Shown here: positions 18,157 through 27,640 of the stretch, in pieces
Layout: each line of letters begins with the position of its first letter
Position numbering within the stretch: position 1 is the first letter of the stretch
Source: Phreatobacter cathodiphilus
GTDB taxonomy: Bacteria > Pseudomonadota > Alphaproteobacteria > Rhizobiales > Phreatobacteraceae
NCBI RefSeq assembly: GCF_003008515.1
Contig: NZ_CP027668.1
Span: forward strand, 2,410,001-2,474,000
DNA length: 64,000 nucleotides
Reading direction: 5' to 3'
Made by a program: the position numbers and the translations under genes
Notes under the pieces: model-generated
Databases searched by the model: none
Told to the model about the DNA's origin: nothing
What the model saw: the letters and a program-made list of their open reading frames with translations, nothing else

Positions 18157-20064
18157 TCAGCGCCTGTCCTTCAGTGCCTCCTCGATCTCGGCCAGCACGG
18201 CGGGGTCGTCGATGGTCGCCGGCATGGACCACTCGCCGCCGTCGGCGATCTTCTTCATCGTGCCACGCAGGATCTTGCCCGAGCGCGTCTTCGGAAGGCG
18301 CGAGACGGCGATGGCGAGCTTGAAGGCGGCGACCGGGCCGATCTTCTCGCGCACCAGCGCGACGAGCTCCTTCTCCACCTCGTCGGGCCGCTTGTTGACG
18401 CCCGCCTTGAGCACCACGAAGCCGCAGGGCACCTCGCCCTTGAGCTGGTCGGCCATGCCGATGACGGCGCATTCGGCGACGTCGGGATGGGAGGAGAGCA
18501 CCTCCTCCATGCCGCCCGTCGACAGGCGGTGACCGGCGACGTTGATGATGTCGTCGGTGCGGCCCATGATGTAGAGATAGCCGTCGTCGTCGACGAAACC
18601 GGCATCCGAGGTCGAGTAGTAGCCCGGGAACTGGGCGAGATAGCTCTCGCGGAAGCGCTCCTCCTGCTGCCACAGGGTTGGGAAGGAGCCGGGCGGCAAC
18701 GGCAGCTTCACCACGATGGAGCCCATCGTGTTCGCCGGCAGGTCGCGCCCGCCCTCATCGACGATGCGCACGTCGTAGCCCGGCATGGGCACCGTGGGCG
18801 AGCCCGGCTTCACCGGCAGCGCGCCGAGGCCGACCGGGTTGCCGGCGATGCACCAGCCCGTCTCCGTCTGCCACCAGTGGTCGATCACCGGCACGCCGAG
18901 AATCGTCTCCGCCCAGACCACCGTGTCGGGATCGGCCCGCTCGCCCGCCAGGAACAGGGTGCGGAAGGTCGGCAACTGGTAGCGCTTCAGGTGCTCGGCG
19001 TTGGGATCCTCCTTCTTGATGGCGCGGAAGGCGGTCGGGGCCGTGAACAGCGCGTTGACCCCGTGCTCGGAGATCACCCGCCAATAGGCGCCGGGGTCGG
19101 GCGTGCCGACGGGCTTGCCCTCGTAGAGGATGGAGGTGACGCCGGCGATCAACGGCGCATAGACGATGTAGGAATGGCCCACGACCCAGCCGACGTCGGA
19201 GGCTGCCCAGAACACGTCGCCGGGCCGCATGCCGTAGAGGTTCGCCATTGACCAGGCGAGCGCCACCATGTGCCCGCCGTTGTCGCGCACCACGCCCTTC
19301 GGCTTGCCCGTGGTGCCGGATGTGTAGAGCACGTAGAGCGGGTCGGTGGCGGCCACCGGCACGCAGTCGGCCTGCCGCCCGGCGGCCCGGGCATGGGCGA
19401 CGAGCCCGGCCCAGTCGTGGTCGCGACCCGGCACCAGGGAGGCGTCGGCCTGCGGCCGCTGCAGGATCACGCAGGCCTGCGGTTTGGCGACGGAGAGGTC
19501 GATGGCGCCGTCGAGCAGCGGCTTGTAGGCCACGACCTTCGACCCCTCGATGCCGCAGGACGCGGAGACGATGACCTTCGGGTGGCAGTCGTCGATGCGG
19601 GTGGCGAGCTCCTTGGCCGCGAAGCCGCCGAAGACCACGGAATGGATGGCGCCGATGCGGGCGCAGGCGAGCATGGCGATCGCCGCCTCCGGCACCATCG
19701 GCATGTAGACGATGACGCGGTCGCCCTTCTCCACGCCGAGGTCCTGGAGCACGGCGGCGAAGGTCGCCACCTCCTCCTTGAGTTGGGCGTAGCTGATGCG
19801 GCGCTTCGTGCCGGTGACCGGGGAATCGTAGATGATGGCGGCCTGGTCGGGGCGGCTCGCGGCGTGGCGGTCCACGGCGTTGTGGCAGGTGTTGCAGACG
19901 CCGCCGACGAACCAGCGGCCATAGGCGCCCTGGTCCGGATCGAACACCGCCCGCGGCGGCGTGATCCAGTCGACGGCCTTGGCCTGTTCGCCCCAGAAGC
20001 CGGCAGGATCGGCCTTCCAGGCGGCATAGACCTCACCGTAGCGGGAGGGGGCTCGGGCATCCAT
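18157..20064 (-). CDS. prpE: propionate-CoA ligase (acyl-CoA synthetase)
   Basis: An AMP-forming ligase of 635 residues in the acetyl/propionyl-CoA synthetase group. Visible motifs are YTSGTTGKPKGVVRDNGG, WWQTETGW, the hinge region GRTDDIINVAGHRLSTGGMEE and the catalytic lysine in RSGKILRGTM. The sequence is closer to PrpE/ACSS3 than to Acs: GVCNTCHNAVDRH near residue 54 is typical of propionyl-CoA synthetases. It would activate propionate (or acetate) to its CoA ester. The ATG at 20064 follows GGAGA. No other propionate gene is adjacent, so substrate choice is inferred from family only. Confidence 0.88.
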   Translation of the reverse strand: MDARAPSRYGEVYAAWKADPAGFWGEQAKAVDWITPPRAVFDPDQGAYGRWFVGGVCNTCHNAVDRHAASRPDQAAIIYDSPVTGTKRRISYAQLKEEVATFAAVLQDLGVEKGDRVIVYMPMVPEAAIAMLACARIGAIHSVVFGGFAAKELATRIDDCHPKVIVSASCGIEGSKVVAYKPLLDGAIDLSVAKPQACVILQRPQADASLVPGRDHDWAGLVAHARAAGRQADCVPVAATDPLYVLYTSGTTGKPKGVVRDNGGHMVALAWSMANLYGMRPGDVFWAASDVGWVVGHSYIVYAPLIAGVTSILYEGKPVGTPDPGAYWRVISEHGVNALFTAPTAFRAIKKEDPNAEHLKRYQLPTFRTLFLAGERADPDTVVWAETILGVPVIDHWWQTETGWCIAGNPVGLGALPVKPGSPTVPMPGYDVRIVDEGGRDLPANTMGSIVVKLPLPPGSFPTLWQQEERFRESYLAQFPGYYSTSDAGFVDDDGYLYIMGRTDDIINVAGHRLSTGGMEEVLSSHPDVAECAVIGMADQLKGEVPCGFVVLKAGVNKRPDEVEKELVALVREKIGPVAAFKLAIAVSRLPKTRSGKILRGTMKKIADGGEWSMPATIDDPAVLAEIEEALKDRR

Positions 20065-20391
20065 GGGGCATCTCCTCGCCTCGAGGCGGCTCTGGCCGGA
20101 CCCTGAGGTCCGTTCCGGCCGCTGTTCGTCTCGGGGGTTCGCGCATTTGCCACCGGCGACCGGCGCGACGCAACTACCTTGCCCCCGGACGAGGGACACA
20201 GGCGGCGGCAGACTTTCGTCGGACGGCGGCGCTCCGTAGCGGAACGGATCGGCTGCCGCAGAGTCAAGGCGATTGCAGAATCCAGCCATGCAACCGCGGG
20301 ATACCGCAGCGCACCATTCCGTATGGAAACGTTAACCCTGCCGGCCTCATGTCCTGATGGTCGTCTCATCTGCGCCACAGGGCCAACTTCC
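20065..20391. other. intergenic region between prpE and chemoreceptor gene
   Basis: A 327-base divergent spacer. It must hold both promoters, but I see no convincing -35/-10 pair. A single TTAACC (20332-20337) is the only CtrA-type half-site. An in-frame ATG at 20323 could extend the chemoreceptor by 23 residues. Confidence 0.5.
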
Positions 20392-22098
20392 ATGTCGATA
20401 CTCGGACGTTTCAGCATCTCGGCCAAGGTTCTCGGCCTGGTGATGTCGCTCAATATCATCACCATCGTGATCGGAGCGCTGGGCTACTACGCCATCGAAC
20501 AACTGCAGACGGAGAGCGCCCAGGCTGCGACCGTCTCCAGCCGGGCCTTCGATGCCGTGGTGGTGAACCGCGGCCTCGCCGCCCTGTCGAGGGCACAGTT
20601 CTACATCGCCACCGACCCCAAGCGGGAAACCATCGCAACCAATGCTGCGATCGTCGAGGAGGACCTGAAGGCGATCCAGACCCGCCTGGCGGCTCTCCGG
20701 CAGGCGACGAACCCGGCGATCCTCGCCTCCGTCGCCAAGGCCGAGGCGGCGCTGCAGAAATACCTGCCGATGGTCCAGCAGACCATGGAACTCGCCGCCC
20801 GCGTGACCGGCATGCCCACCCTGGAGCAGCAGGATGATATCGCCCGCTCGGCCCTCGCCTCGGCGGACGCCTATATGGCCGCGCGCGTCGCCCTGCGGGA
20901 GCTGACCCAGCTGCAACAGGCCCGGGCGGAGGAGACCTCCAAGGCCGCCTACGCGATGGCCGACCAGATGCAGACGCTGCTCCTCGGCATCGCCGTGGCC
21001 GCCCTCGTCATCGGCGCGGTCTTCGGCCTCCTGATCGGCCGCATGGGCATCTCCTCGCCGATCCGCCAGCTCACGAACTGCCTCGACGACCTCGCCAATG
21101 CCCGCTTCGACGTCGCCATCCCCGGCACCCAGCGCAAGGACGAGGTGGGCGACATCGCCCGCGCCGCGGAAACCTTCAAGGCCAACGGCCTCGAGGCCCT
21201 GCACCTGCGCGAGGAGCAGGAGGCCGCCAAGGCCCGCAGCGAGGAGGAACAGAAGGCTCTGATGCACCGCATGGCCGAGGATTTCGACCGCGCCGTCGGC
21301 GGCATCGTCACCCATGTCTCCTCCGCCGCGGCGCAGCTGAAGGGCGCGGCCCAGACGCTCTCCAACGCCGCCGAGGAGGCGTCGGGTCAGGCCGGCGCCG
21401 TCGCCGCCGCCTCGGAGGAAGCCTCCACCAACGTCCAGACCGTCGCCTCGGCCACCGAGGAGCTTTCGGCCTCGGTGCGGGAGATCGGCAGCCGCGTCGA
21501 GCAGTCGGCCGGCATGGCGACCAGCGCCGTCGCCAAGGCCGACTCCTCGGCCCAGATGATCCAGGAACTCGCCGCCAAGTCGCAGAAGATCGGCGAGATC
21601 GTCGAACTCATCAACAACATCGCCTCCCAGACCAACCTCCTCGCACTCAACGCCACGATCGAGGCGGCGCGGGCGGGCGAGGCCGGCAAGGGCTTCGCCG
21701 TGGTCGCAGCCGAGGTGAAGAGCCTCGCCGACCAGACCGCCAAGGCGACCACCGAGATCGCCTCGCAGATCAGCGGCATCCAGCAGGCCACCGGGCAGTC
21801 CGCCGAGGCCATGAACGGCATTGCCAGCGTCATCCGCGAGATCAGCGCCGTCTCGGCCACCATCGCCAGCGCGGTGGAGGAGCAGAACGCCGCGACGCAG
21901 GAGATCGCCCGCAACGTCCAGCAGGCCTCGGCCGGCACCGGCGAGGTCTCCACCAACATCGTCGGGGTCTCCCATGCGGTGTCGGAGACGGGCGCCGCGG
22001 CCAGTCAGGTCCTGTCGGCGGCCGACACGCTCTCGGCCCAGGCCGGCTCGCTCAAGACCGAGCTGGACAAGTTCCTGGCGACCATCCGCGCCGCCTGA
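20392..22098 (+). CDS. methyl-accepting chemotaxis protein
   Basis: A 568-residue transmembrane chemoreceptor. A first membrane helix (about residues 10-32) is followed by a periplasmic helical sensor domain of about 160 residues, a second helix (about 195-218), a HAMP domain, and the signalling domain, whose tip hairpin runs through [20 protein letters not shown] near residues 402-421. The ligand is unknown; the small helical sensor resembles four-helix-bundle types. The C-terminus lacks the NWETF-type pentapeptide for CheR/CheB docking. It would signal to a CheA-CheW complex such as the one encoded at 31.8-35 kb. Confidence 0.92.
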   Translation: MSILGRFSISAKVLGLVMSLNIITIVIGALGYYAIEQLQTESAQAATVSSRAFDAVVVNRGLAALSRAQFYIATDPKRETIATNAAIVEEDLKAIQTRLAALRQATNPAILASVAKAEAALQKYLPMVQQTMELAARVTGMPTLEQQDDIARSALASADAYMAARVALRELTQLQQARAEETSKAAYAMADQMQTLLLGIAVAALVIGAVFGLLIGRMGISSPIRQLTNCLDDLANARFDVAIPGTQRKDEVGDIARAAETFKANGLEALHLREEQEAAKARSEEEQKALMHRMAEDFDRAVGGIVTHVSSAAAQLKGAAQTLSNAAEEASGQAGAVAAASEEASTNVQTVASATEELSASVREIGSRVEQSAGMATSAVAKADSSAQMIQELAAKSQKIGEIVELINNIASQTNLLALNATIEAARAGEAGKGFAVVAAEVKSLADQTAKATTEIASQISGIQQATGQSAEAMNGIASVIREISAVSATIASAVEEQNAATQEIARNVQQASAGTGEVSTNIVGVSHAVSETGAAASQVLSAADTLSAQAGSLKTELDKFLATIRAA

Positions 22099-22121
22099 TC
22101 TGTCTTCCTCCACGAAGCCGG

Positions 22122-22149
22122 AAGGCCCTCCCCCGCGGGAGGGCCTTTT
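22122..22149. terminator. bidirectional rho-independent terminator
   Basis: GGCCCTCCC (22124-22132), CCGC loop, GGGAGGGCC (22137-22145), then TTTT on the plus strand and AA before the stem on the other side. It separates the chemoreceptor gene from the convergent LysE-type gene. Confidence 0.8.
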
Positions 22150-22154
22150 GCATT

Positions 22155-22784
22155 CTAGCGCTCGGCCAAGGCCAGACGGATGCCGAGGCCGAGGAACAGG
22201 GCTCCGAGAACGCGGTCAAGCCAGGCGCGGACCGCGGTGAAGGCCGAGAGCCGCGCCATGCGCGAGGCAGCCCAAGCGACAGCCAGGTTCCATCCGGTCC
22301 CGGTCAGATTGAACACGAGACCGAGCGCGATGAAGGCTGCGGCCTTGGACGGCGCGGCAGGGTCGATGAACTGGGGAAGAAACGCGAGGAAGAACAACGC
22401 GACCTTCGGGTTCAGCACGTTGGTCAGAAACCCCTGCAGAAAGACGGTCCGCAGCGATGACGGCGGCAGATGCGTCGCCCCCATCACCCCGGCCGCCGGG
22501 GTTGCCAGCAGCATCCTCAGGCCGACGACGACGAGATAGGCAGCACCGAGCCATTTGACGACGGTGAAGGCGAGGGCCGAACTCGCGATCAGTACCGACA
22601 GCCCCACGGCCGCCGAGGCGATATGGACGAAGGCGCCGGCACCGATGCCGAGGGCCGCCACGGCGCCGGCCCGGGCGCCGTCTCGCATGGCACGACCCAT
22701 GACCAGGGCCATGTCGGGACCGGGCGTGACGTTGAGCAGCAGGCCGGCGAGAACGAAGAGCCAAAAGTCGTGGATGCCGTGCAT
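22155..22784 (-). CDS. LysE/RhtB family amino acid exporter
   Basis: A 209-residue inner-membrane exporter with about six hydrophobic segments. The N-terminal signature NVTPGPDMALVMGRAMRDGARAG is the conserved LysE/RhtB motif, and FLTNVLNPKVALFFLAFLPQF is the second conserved block. Members export lysine, homoserine, threonine or related amino acids; the substrate is not decidable here. The ATG at 22784 is used. It converges with the chemoreceptor gene and follows the FAD dehydrogenase gene on the same strand at 38 bases. Confidence 0.88.
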   Translation of the reverse strand: MHGIHDFWLFVLAGLLLNVTPGPDMALVMGRAMRDGARAGAVAALGIGAGAFVHIASAAVGLSVLIASSALAFTVVKWLGAAYLVVVGLRMLLATPAAGVMGATHLPPSSLRTVFLQGFLTNVLNPKVALFFLAFLPQFIDPAAPSKAAAFIALGLVFNLTGTGWNLAVAWAASRMARLSAFTAVRAWLDRVLGALFLGLGIRLALAER

Positions 22785-22822
22785 GTGGGGTTCCGGTTGA
22801 AAGGAATCGGCGAGCGCCCAAC

Positions 22823-24472
22823 CTATGCCACCGCCCTCGCGATCGCCCGCCCGGCGGTGCGGCCCGAGAACAGGCAGCCGCCGAGGAACGTGCCTTCCAG
22901 CGCCCGGTAGCCGTGGACCCCTCCCCCGCCGAAGCCGGCCACCTCGCCGGCCGCATAGACGTTGCCGAGGGCGTCGCCACCGTCCTGCAGCACCCGCCCG
23001 TCGAGATCGGTCTGCAGGCCGCCCAGCGTCTTGCGGGTGAGAATGTTGAGTTTCACCGCGATCAGCGGCCCGTTCCGGGGGTCGAGGATCTTGTGCGGAG
23101 GGGCGGTCCGCATCAGCCGGTCGCCGCGATAGCCGCGCATGCCGCGGATGGCGATGACCTGCATATCCTTGGCGAAGGGGTTGTCGATCTCCCGGTCGCG
23201 CGCGGCGATCTCCCGCTCCAGCGCCTCGGGATCGATGAGATCGGTGCCGACGAGGGCGTTCATCCGCCGTCCGAGCGCGCGGATGTCGGTTTCGACGATG
23301 AAGTCGGCGCCCTTGTCCATGAAGGCCTGGACGGGAGGCGGCAGGCCCTTGCCGAGGCGCGACAGGATGCCGGTGATCGACTTGTTGGTGAGATCAGGGT
23401 TCTGCTCCGAGCCGGAGAGCGCGAACTCCTTCTTGATGATGGCGCGCGAGAGCACGAACCACGAATAGCCGTGGCCGGTCTTCACGATGTGTTCGAGGCT
23501 GGAGAGCGTGTCGAAGCCGGGGAAGTTCGGCGCCGGCAGGCGCCTGCCCGTCGCGTCCAGCCAGACCGAGGAGGGGCCGGGGAGGATGCGGATGCCGTGG
23601 TGCGGCCAGATCGGATCGTGGTTCCGGATGCCCTCGACATAGTGCCACATGCGGTCGCGGTTTACGATCCGCCCGCCGGCGGCTTCGGTAATGAGCTGCA
23701 TGCGGCCGTCGACATGGGCCGGCACGCCGGAGACGAGAAAGTCCGGCAGGGTGCCGAGGCGAGCCGGCCAGTTCTTGCGCACGAGGTCGAAATTGCCGCC
23801 GATGCCGCCGGAGGTGACGAGGATCGCCTGGGCCCTCAGCGCGAAGGAGCCGACCGGCTCGCGTGAACTCTCGGCCCCCCGCGCCACGGTCGTCGGCGCG
23901 AGGATCTCGCCCGCGACGCCGTCCGGCACGCCGCCGCTGGTCGTCAGCGCATCGACCTTGTGGCGGAACCGCATGTCGACGAGGCCGCGCGCCTGCGCCG
24001 CCCTCACCCGCCGCTCGAAGGGTGCGATGACGGCCGGGCCCGTGCCCCAGGTGACGTGGAAACGCGGCACCGAATTGCCGTGGCCGGTGGCCAGGCCCCC
24101 GCCCCGCTCCGCCCAGCCGACCAGCGGGAACCAGCGCATGCCCTGGGCGTGGAGCCAGGCGCGCTTCTCGCCATGAGCGAAGTCGAGATAGGCCTCGGCC
24201 CAGCGCCGCCCCCATTCGTCCTCGGGCCGGTCGAAGCCGGCCGAGCCCTCCCAGTCCTGCCGGGCGAGGTCGAGGCTGTCGCGGATGCCCATCCGCCGCT
24301 GTTCGGGGCTGTCGACGAAGAACAGGCCGCCGAAGGACCAGAAGGCCTGCCCGCCGATGTTCTGCTCGCCCTCCTGGTCGAGGAGGATGACCCGCTTGCC
24401 GGCATCGGCGAGTTCGGCGGTCGCGACGAGGCCGGCGAGCCCCGCCCCCACGACGATGACGTCGGCATCCAT
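22823..24472 (-). CDS. FAD-binding dehydrogenase (fumarate reductase flavoprotein family)
   Basis: A 549-residue flavoprotein. The ADP-binding fold is at the extreme N-terminus (VVGAGLAGLVATAE, residues 7-20) followed by an acidic residue ending strand 2. The C-terminal flavin motif is YAAGEVAGFGGGGVHGYRALEGTFLGG. The family groups with succinate/fumarate flavoproteins and 3-ketosteroid delta1-dehydrogenase-like enzymes; this subgroup is usually annotated only as FAD-binding dehydrogenase and its substrate is unknown. There is no signal peptide. GGGGGAAACGC precedes the ATG at 24472. The LysE-type gene follows on the same strand. Confidence 0.85.
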   Translation of the reverse strand: MDADVIVVGAGLAGLVATAELADAGKRVILLDQEGEQNIGGQAFWSFGGLFFVDSPEQRRMGIRDSLDLARQDWEGSAGFDRPEDEWGRRWAEAYLDFAHGEKRAWLHAQGMRWFPLVGWAERGGGLATGHGNSVPRFHVTWGTGPAVIAPFERRVRAAQARGLVDMRFRHKVDALTTSGGVPDGVAGEILAPTTVARGAESSREPVGSFALRAQAILVTSGGIGGNFDLVRKNWPARLGTLPDFLVSGVPAHVDGRMQLITEAAGGRIVNRDRMWHYVEGIRNHDPIWPHHGIRILPGPSSVWLDATGRRLPAPNFPGFDTLSSLEHIVKTGHGYSWFVLSRAIIKKEFALSGSEQNPDLTNKSITGILSRLGKGLPPPVQAFMDKGADFIVETDIRALGRRMNALVGTDLIDPEALEREIAARDREIDNPFAKDMQVIAIRGMRGYRGDRLMRTAPPHKILDPRNGPLIAVKLNILTRKTLGGLQTDLDGRVLQDGGDALGNVYAAGEVAGFGGGGVHGYRALEGTFLGGCLFSGRTAGRAIARAVA

Positions 24473-24592
24473 GCGTTTCCCCCGTCGCGGGCGCCCTTGC
24501 CCCGGGCGCTCTCGATCACGGAAGCCTGCGCGGGCGGGCGCCGCGATTCAAGGGGGGCCGGGCAACTGAACAAATACGCCTCGCCGAGACGA

Positions 24593-25561
24593 TCACCTTG
24601 CTCTGCACACAGTATCGGTTCTTTGCCGCAGGGATAAGTATCGACGACAGTATAGCGTGGCTGCCAGATCGATCGAACCGCGCACCTCACAATCCGATCT
24701 CAGCCGGCACGCTAGTGTAGTCCGCATAATTCCGGCGGCGAGCCGCTCCATCGAGTGTTGAAACTCGCCACGCGTGCTCGCATTCATTCTATACCTAAGG
24801 ACCGGCCCTTGATTGTCCGATTTTGACGACAGGAATGAAAAGACGTCGTTATCCTCGTAGATTTGCACCACCGTGGGCTTGATGCCGCCAAAGAGCAGGT
24901 CATTGGTGACAAACGACGAGTTGAAAACGACGGCAGATACACACGGATAACGCCCGGCTATGTGCTGGGCAAGGCCGCCACCCAAGGAATGTCCGGTTGT
25001 AATGAATGCCAGAGGACGTCCACCTGAATGTCGATGCGCTGCAGCTACAATGGATGCGAAACGTACGCGTGCCAACCTGTACTGATCATTGACGTTGAAC
25101 CACTGTGTGAGCCAAGAGAAATTGGCGATCCAGTCTCTAACACCTTCCGTACCTCGATAAGCCACGAGATATAAAACTCGGTTTCCTTCATCCTTGTAAT
25201 ATACGTCATAGACAAGACCGCTTCGGTTGTTGTCGTCATATCGTTCGACAAACTGCCATCCGGTTTGCCCGAAATTGCCACGGACGGCGCTGTCATTGTC
25301 GGCGACGACGAAACGTCTCCGCTGTCCCGTTGCTTGGTCCACGTAGACATCGTAGCTGGCAGCGGCAAATACTGGATAGGATTGTCCCACCTTCTCGCGG
25401 TTGAAGTTTCTGCCGTTGGAGAACACCTCGTCGATGCCTGCTACGACACCAGCTGAGCAACGAAATGCCGGGGTTTCTTGAGCCTGGGCTCCAGTCGCCA
25501 ACATCGCGGCCCATACGACGAGCAAGCAGAGCCCGGCTCGCACGGAACAATACACACGCAT
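24593..25561 (-). CDS. secreted lipase-like protein (class 3 lipase fold), low GC
   Basis: A 322-residue protein with a signal peptide (hydrophobic about residues 9-25, cleavage after AQA). The nucleophile elbow is TTGHSLGGGLAQHIA, and an upstream strand ends in LVAYRGTEGVRDWIANF, which is the class 3 lipase oxyanion region. It likely hydrolyses lipid or ester in the periplasm or outside the cell. The ATG at 25561 follows GAGAGGGG. Base composition is strikingly lower than its neighbours: five 60-base lines counted by hand gave 144 of 300 G+C (48%). Foreign origin is likely. The last 40 residues are Cys- and Arg-rich. Confidence 0.8.
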   Translation of the reverse strand: MRVYCSVRAGLCLLVVWAAMLATGAQAQETPAFRCSAGVVAGIDEVFSNGRNFNREKVGQSYPVFAAASYDVYVDQATGQRRRFVVADNDSAVRGNFGQTGWQFVERYDDNNRSGLVYDVYYKDEGNRVLYLVAYRGTEGVRDWIANFSWLTQWFNVNDQYRLARVRFASIVAAAHRHSGGRPLAFITTGHSLGGGLAQHIAGRYPCVSAVVFNSSFVTNDLLFGGIKPTVVQIYEDNDVFSFLSSKSDNQGPVLRYRMNASTRGEFQHSMERLAAGIMRTTLACRLRSDCEVRGSIDLAATLYCRRYLSLRQRTDTVCRAR

Positions 25562-25624
25562 TGGCGCCCCTCTCACCAGAGGCCGCTATTTTTACGTGCA
25601 CCGCATCAAGGCGCAACTATAAAG

Positions 25625-27247
25625 TCACGCCCCCTTCGCCATCTCCCTGAGCACGAACTTCTGGATCTTGCCGGTGCTGGTCTTCGGCAGTTCGGTGAAG
25701 ATGACCGTCCGCGGGCATTTGAAGGCGGCGAGGTTCTGCCGGCACCAGGCGATGATCTCCTCGGCCGTGGCGCTCATTCCCGGCTTCAGCTCGACGAAGG
25801 CACAGGGCGTCTCGCCCCACTTGTCGTCGGGCTTGGCGACGACGGCGGCCGCCTGCACGGCCGGGTGCTTGAACAGCACGTCCTCCACCTCGATGGAGGA
25901 GATGTTCTCGCCGCCGGAAATGATGATGTCCTTGGAGCGGTCCTTGAGCTGGATATAGCCGTCGGGATAGAGCACGCCGAGGTCGCCGGAGTGGAACCAG
26001 CCGCCGGCGAAGGCCTCGTCCGACGCCTTGCGGTTCTTGAGATAGCCCTTCATCACCACGTTGCCGCGCATCATCACCTCGCCGAGGGTGACGCCGTCGG
26101 CCGGCACCGGCTCCATGGTCTCCGGGTTCATCACCGTCATACCCTCGAGAACCGGATAGGGCACGCCCTGCCGCGCCTTCTTGGCCGCATAGTCGGCGCT
26201 CGACAGGCCGTCCCAGTCGCGGTTCCAGTCGTTGATCACCGAGGGCCCGTAGGTCTCCGTGAGGCCGTAGAGGTGGGTCACGTCGAATCCCGCCGCCTTC
26301 ATCGCCGCGAGCACCGCCTCCGGCGGCGGCGCGGCGGCGGTGAAGAAGGAGACGGTGCGGCCGATCTCGCGCTTCTCCGCGGCCGGCGCGTTGAGCAGCA
26401 GGCTCATGACGATCGGAGCGCCGCAGAGATGCGTCACGCCCTGGTCGGCGATGGCGTCGTACATGGCCTTGGCCCGCACCCAGCGCAGGCAGACATGGGT
26501 GCCCGCCACCGCGGAGATCGACCAGGGGAAGCACCAGCCGTTGCAGTGGAACATGGGCAGCGTCCACAGATAGACTGGGTGCTTGGCCATGCCGCACGTG
26601 ACGATGTTGCCCAGCGCCAGGAGATAGGCGCCGCGGTGGTGGGAGACGACGCCCTTCGGATTGCCGGTCGTCCCCGAGGTGTAGTTGAGCGCGATGGCGT
26701 CCCACTCGTCGGCCGGCCGCTGCCAGGCATAGTCCGGATCGCCGCCGGCGATGAAGTCCTCGTACTCGACGGAACCGATGCGCTCGCCCGGCCCGTCATA
26801 TTCGGGATCGTCGTAGTCCACGACGAGCGGCTTCACCTTGGCGAGGGCCAGGGCCTCCTTCGCGAGCTTGGAGAACTCCCGGTCGACGATGAAGACCTTG
26901 GCCTCGCCGTGGTCCAGCGAAAAGGCGATGATGGGCGCGTCCAGGCGGGTGTTGAGCGTGTTGAGCACGCCCCCGCACATGGGCACTCCGTAATGGGCCT
27001 CCAGCATGGCCGGCGTGTTGGCGCAGATCACCGCCACCGTGTCGTTCTTGCCGACCCCCGCCTTCGCCAGCGCCGAGGCGAGGCGCCGGGACCGGGCGTA
27101 GAAGTCGCGATAGCTGCGACGGATGCGGCCATGGACGATGGCGGGATGATCCGGAAAGACCCGCGCCGACCGTTCCAGGAAACTGAGCGGGGTCAGCGGC
27201 TGGTAGTTTGCGGGATTCTTGTCGAGGTCGCGATCATAGGCGCTCAT
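25625..27247 (-). CDS. AMP-dependent acyl-CoA ligase
   Basis: A 540-residue fatty-acyl-CoA synthetase-type enzyme. Motifs in order are NYTSGTTGNPKGVVSHHRG, YGLTETYGP, GWFHSGDLGVLYPDGYIQLKDRSKDII and the C-terminal lysine in KTSTGKIQKF. The substrate-pocket region, with MFHCNGWCFPW, is typical of the medium-chain/methylmercaptopropionate (DmdB-like) subgroup, but substrate specificity is not certain. The start at 27247 is set by GAAGGAGG six bases upstream. It stands alone, with the lipase gene 63 bases downstream and a long divergent spacer upstream. Confidence 0.88.
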   Translation of the reverse strand: MSAYDRDLDKNPANYQPLTPLSFLERSARVFPDHPAIVHGRIRRSYRDFYARSRRLASALAKAGVGKNDTVAVICANTPAMLEAHYGVPMCGGVLNTLNTRLDAPIIAFSLDHGEAKVFIVDREFSKLAKEALALAKVKPLVVDYDDPEYDGPGERIGSVEYEDFIAGGDPDYAWQRPADEWDAIALNYTSGTTGNPKGVVSHHRGAYLLALGNIVTCGMAKHPVYLWTLPMFHCNGWCFPWSISAVAGTHVCLRWVRAKAMYDAIADQGVTHLCGAPIVMSLLLNAPAAEKREIGRTVSFFTAAAPPPEAVLAAMKAAGFDVTHLYGLTETYGPSVINDWNRDWDGLSSADYAAKKARQGVPYPVLEGMTVMNPETMEPVPADGVTLGEVMMRGNVVMKGYLKNRKASDEAFAGGWFHSGDLGVLYPDGYIQLKDRSKDIIISGGENISSIEVEDVLFKHPAVQAAAVVAKPDDKWGETPCAFVELKPGMSATAEEIIAWCRQNLAAFKCPRTVIFTELPKTSTGKIQKFVLREMAKGA

Positions 27248-27640
27248 GGCGGCCTCCTTCATGCTGCAGGCGTTTCCGGCCTGAGACGGTAGGCGGCGAG
27301 TCGCCGGGGTTCAACGCCCTCCGTTCGGCACGGAGATACCGCGCCCCGGCCCGCCCGATTTTCGCCATATTGTCAAAAGGTTGCATCATGATACCGCCTT
27401 CCGTAACGGCAATTGTTGCAGCCAGGACACAGCCGAGCGCCGCGTGCGTGCCACCGTGTTGGAAGCCCCCGCGTTCACACGGATGGGAGTTGATTTGTAA
27501 CCATTGGCCTGTATCCCGAGGTCATCGTTAAACGCGATGTCGCGGCGAAGGAGGGGGTCGCCGGGGCATCGCAGACAACGGCATCGAGAGGCATGGCAGT
27601 GGGTCGCCCACGGCCGAAAATGACACAAGGAACTGTCCCC
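27248..27640. other. divergent intergenic region before outer membrane protein gene
   Basis: 393 bases with no credible gene. It should hold the promoters of the ligase and outer membrane protein genes. A weak plus-strand candidate is TTGATT (27490-27495), 16 bases, TATCCC (27512-27517). I see no riboswitch-like fold or clear operator. Confidence 0.35.

Noticed and set aside
24593-25561. Lipase gene as part of a mobile element
   Set aside because: No transposase, integrase, terminal repeats or target duplication are visible around it, despite the low GC content.
27490-27517. TTGATT / TATCCC as the outer membrane protein promoter
   Set aside because: Both hexamers deviate strongly from consensus and alternatives fit equally well; not called as a promoter feature.
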